A DNA stretch of 31,982 nucleotides from assembly GCA_008000375.1 (NCBI GenBank), contig SMOI01000280.1, forward strand, positions 8,645-40,626, given 5' to 3'. Every line of letters begins with the position of its first letter. Within the stretch, counting starts at the first letter, position 1. Below are positions 29,109 to 31,982 of the stretch, piece by piece. The stretch is from Poteriospumella lacustris (lineage: Eukaryota > Sar > Chrysophyceae > Chromulinales > Dinobryaceae). Made by a program: the position numbers and the translations under genes. The notes below the pieces were generated by a model that did no database searches, was not told the DNA's origin, and saw nothing but the letters and a program-made list of their open reading frames with translations.

Positions 29109-31982
29109 ATGGCTTCGAGGGCAGACGAAACCGTGAAGGTGGTGGTGCGTGTCCGCCCCATGAGCGGGACAGAAATCAGTCAAGGACATACAGTGTATGC
29201 GATCGTGACGATGAAATTTGAATGTTTAATTGTTGACGATGCTGTGCAATGCTGGGAACAGGGCGACGGAGGCGTTTCCGGACCGAGGGTTGATTTCATT
29301 GCGGAACCCGAAGGCGAGCGAGAGCGAGATGCCGAAGGAGTTTTCGTTCGACGCGGTGTTCGGTGCGAACGTGGAACAGAAGTTCATTTACGACACGTGT
29401 GCGGCATCCGTGATAGAGAGCGTGCTGAACGGATACAACGGGACGATTTTCGCGTACGGTCAGGTAAGAGCTGAGTCGCTACAAGGGTACAACGACCGGT
29501 GTATGACGTTGATGTCTGATGGGCGACTCTGTTGTGTGTCTTTGTCTATGCAGACGGGCTCTGGAAAAGTACGATGCGTGCACTGGCTGCTGATTGTGTG
29601 ACAGAGGAGGTGACCGACATGATTGTGCTGTGGCTGTTTGTAGACTCACACGATGGAGGGCAGACCCGACCCGCCGTCGCTGCGCGGCATCATTCCAAAC
29701 TCGTTCCAACACATCTTCGAGTTCGTGGCGGCGGCCACCGACTCGCAGTTCCTGGTGCGTGCGTCGTACCTGGAGATCTACAACGAGGAGATCCGCGACT
29801 TGCTGTCGAAGGACCCGAAGAACTCGCTGGAGCTGAAGGAGAACATCGACTCGGGTGTGTATGTGAAGGACCTGACGTCGTTCGTGGTGAAGAACGTGGC
29901 GGGTAAGTGGAGACACCGCACGCTATCGTCGTACGACAAGACCTGACTTGTGCTTGCGACAGAGATCGACCACGTGATGCAGGCGGGCAAGAAGAACCGC
30001 AGCATCGGCGAGACGCTGATGAACAAGGCGTCGTCGCGGTCGCACTCGATCTTCACGATCGTGGTGGAGGCGGCCGACACGAGCGGCGAGCACATTCGCG
30101 TGGGGAAGCTGAACTTGGTGGATTTGGCGGGCAGTGAGCGGCAGAGCAAGGTACGTTTGCGGCGGCAGACAGGCGGTGCATGATGCAGAGAGGGCGGCGG
30201 AGTGACGGAGCTTGTGCTGTGTGTCGATGGCTGTGACTGTAGACGGGTGCGACGGGCGACCGTCTGAAGGAGGCGAACAAGATCAACTTGTCGCTGACGG
30301 CGCTGGGCAACGTGATTTCGGCGCTGGTGGACGCGAAGTCGACGCACGTGCCATACCGTGACTCGAAGCTGACGCGTCTGTTGCAGAACTCGTTGGGCGG
30401 CAACGCGAAGACGGTGATGTGTGCGAACTGCGGTCCGGCCGACTACAACTACGACGAGACGCTGTCGACGCTGCGGTACGCAAACCGTGCGAAGAACATC
30501 AAGAACAAGCCGAAGATCAACGAGGACCCGAAGGACGCGATGTTGCGCGAGTACCAGGACCAGATCAAGGCGCTGAAGGATCAGCTGGCGGCGACGCAGC
30601 GCGGCGTGATGATCGACGAGAACGGCAACCAAGTGCCGATGCACAATGCGCGGAAAGAGATTGTGGAGAAGATCGTGGAGCGCGAGGTGATCCGCGAGGT
30701 GAAGGTGGGTGCATCGGAGGAAGAGCTGGAGGAGATCCGGCGCAAGGCGGAGGAGGAGAAGGAGTTCCTGATGAAGCAGGCGCAGCAAGACATGATGCAG
30801 TTGATCCAGCAGCAGTCGCGCACGGCGCAAGAGCGGTCGGAGCTGCAGGCGGCGCTGGACCGCGAGGCGGAGGACCGTCGGAAGATCGAAGACCAGCAGA
30901 AGGCGCTGCAGGGCAAGTTGCGCGCGATGGAGGAGAAGCTGATCAAGGGCGGCGAGGTGATCTCGAAGGCCAGCAAGCAGGAAGCGATGCTGCGCAAGGC
31001 CGAGCAGGAGCTGGCACAACGACGAGCACAAGAGGCGTCGTTGGCGCGTGAGCTGGCGGAGAAGGAAGAGCTGAACCTGCAGCTGGAGGAGCACTTCTCG
31101 TCGCTGCAGGAAGAGGTGGAGGTAAAGACGAAGAAGCTGAAGAAGCTGTGGAACAAGTACCAGGCGGCGGTCCGCGAGGCGAAGGATCTGCAAGAGGAGT
31201 TCCAAACGGAGCGCACGGACATGCTGGACACGATTCGGCAGCTGACGCAGACGCTGAAGCTCAAGGACATGATCATCCAGCACTTCATTCCCGAAGAAGT
31301 GGCGAAGAACATCGAGCGACGGGCGCAGTTCAACCAAGAGGAGGACCAGTGGGTGGTGCCGCGCTTGGACTTGACGGGGAACGCGCTACGAGCGCCGGTG
31401 TCGCGGCCAGTCGCGGGCAAGACGCGTCGTCCGGAGACGGACTTCGCTCGTCAGCGCAAGCAGTACGACGCCAACCCGCGGTACAAGTACGACAACATCC
31501 TGGGCATGGACCTGGACATGCCCGAGAAGACGACGCAAGAGTTCTCGGGCCCCGGCATGAAGTCGCGCGTGGACATGATTCTGGGCATGGACATGAACGG
31601 CGACGAGGGCGACGACATCGCCTTCGACAACGCGTCGGCACAGCAACCCGCCATCTCGTCGCCGTATTTGTCGTACGGCGGCAACGGCGACGGCGACGAC
31701 AACCGGTCGATTCGACCGTCGGACAAGTCGACGACGGGCGGCGGCTCGAGTCGTCCGAAGACGGGCAAGAAGCGATCGTCGGAGGCGGGCAGCGGCGCCA
31801 GCAGCAGCGGGCCGGTGGTTCGCGATGGCGGAGCCGCGTCGGCGGGCAGTTCGCGGCCAAAGAGCGCGTCGCGGCGTCGAGAGGGCGAAGGCAGCGGAGG
31901 AAATGGCCGAGGATACGAGGACGCGGGACCGTCTCGAGACGAAGAGCTGTATCCGACCGCTCGGGGATACGTCCGCAAATGA
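29109..31982 (+). CDS. Kinesin-2 family motor (intraflagellar transport, KIF3/FLA10-like)
   Basis: 829 residues; exons 29109-29194, 29262-29463, 29554-29568, 29644-29902, 29963-30150 and 30243-31982, with introns of 60-92 bp. Kinesin-2 drives anterograde transport along ciliary microtubules. The motor covers about residues 8-345: V-V-V-R-V-R-P, F-D-A-V-F, P-loop G-Q-T-G-S-G-K-T (95-102), switch I S-S-R-S-H, switch II D-L-A-G-S-E-R and Y-R-D-S-K-L-T-R. The neck [18 protein letters not shown] (337-354) is the kinesin-2 signature. A coiled coil rich in E/K/Q/A runs to about 610, then I-I-Q-H-F-I-P-E-E as in KIF3/FLA10 tails. The end is a Ser/Gly/Asp-rich tail with I-L-G-M-D twice. Whether it works as heterotrimer or homodimer cannot be told. 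The codons are strongly G/C-ending, unlike the genes at 18-25 kb. The stop TGA is the last codon of the window. Confidence 0.95.
29554..29568 (+). other. 15-nt microexon encoding the kinesin P-loop core
   Basis: CAG ends the preceding intron, and GTACGA starts the next one right after ACGGGCTCTGGAAAA, which encodes T-G-S-G-K. Both splices are phase 0. Without this exon the motor would lose its nucleotide-binding loop, so inclusion must be constitutive for an active motor. Confidence 0.85.

Noticed and set aside
29778-31337. 519-codon open frame antisense to the kinesin gene, Leu/Arg/His-rich
   Set aside because: It mirrors the G/C-ending codon bias of the kinesin coding strand. The sense frame is a complete, motif-rich kinesin.

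Overview
The window is nuclear DNA of a ciliated (flagellate) protist. The genes carry short GT-AG introns of about 60-92 bp, and two neighbouring genes encode ciliary transport proteins (IFT27 and a kinesin-2). The other content fits a stramenopile or similar alga-like protist, although the sequence alone does not settle the lineage: hybrid histidine kinases, an isocitrate dehydrogenase with a C-terminal EF-hand, and decayed BspA-like (DUF285) repeats. All exon structures below were assembled by hand from splice sites and reading-frame continuity.

Left part, 1-8.6 kb: two tandem, same-strand copies of a hybrid histidine kinase. Copy 1 is cut by the window start. Copy 2 (3629-6490) is complete, and its N-terminal membrane region looks like a microbial rhodopsin with one extra helix: a helix-C-like E-W-x-x-T-x-P motif and a seventh-helix lysine in an S-Y-L-A-K context. 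The encoded protein would therefore be a light sensor built as rhodopsin, HisKA, HATPase and receiver. The two copies are almost identical in kinase, receiver and both introns, but differ strongly in the linker between kinase and receiver. Long pyrimidine-rich noncoding stretches follow both copies. A broken RRM fragment and a long perfect hairpin lie between them.

Middle, 9.4-17.3 kb, minus strand: a type II membrane glycosyltransferase of the capsular-polysaccharide-synthesis type, then a six-exon gene for a 1372-residue protein. That protein resembles non-canonical poly(A)/uridylyl transferases but lacks the catalytic aspartates, and it ends in a long Q/S/G/N-rich tail. Its last intron has a duplicated acceptor site that could switch the tail on or off. 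Noncoding DNA around these genes is pyrimidine-rich on the sense strand and contains 9-11 nt C runs. The polarity of these runs flips between the convergent genes near 8.2-8.8 kb.

Right part, 18-27 kb, is more AT-rich. It holds a mitochondrial EF-hand isocitrate dehydrogenase (minus), an intronless GST-like protein (plus), SKP1 (minus), an unassigned nuclear-looking protein (minus), weak small-ORF candidates, and a decayed DUF285 region with fragments on both strands.

End, 27.7-32 kb, is GC-rich again: IFT27 and then a kinesin-2 motor gene whose stop codon is the last codon of the window. Both encode intraflagellar transport proteins, in the same orientation and 457 bp apart. The kinesin P-loop is carried largely by a 15-nt microexon.
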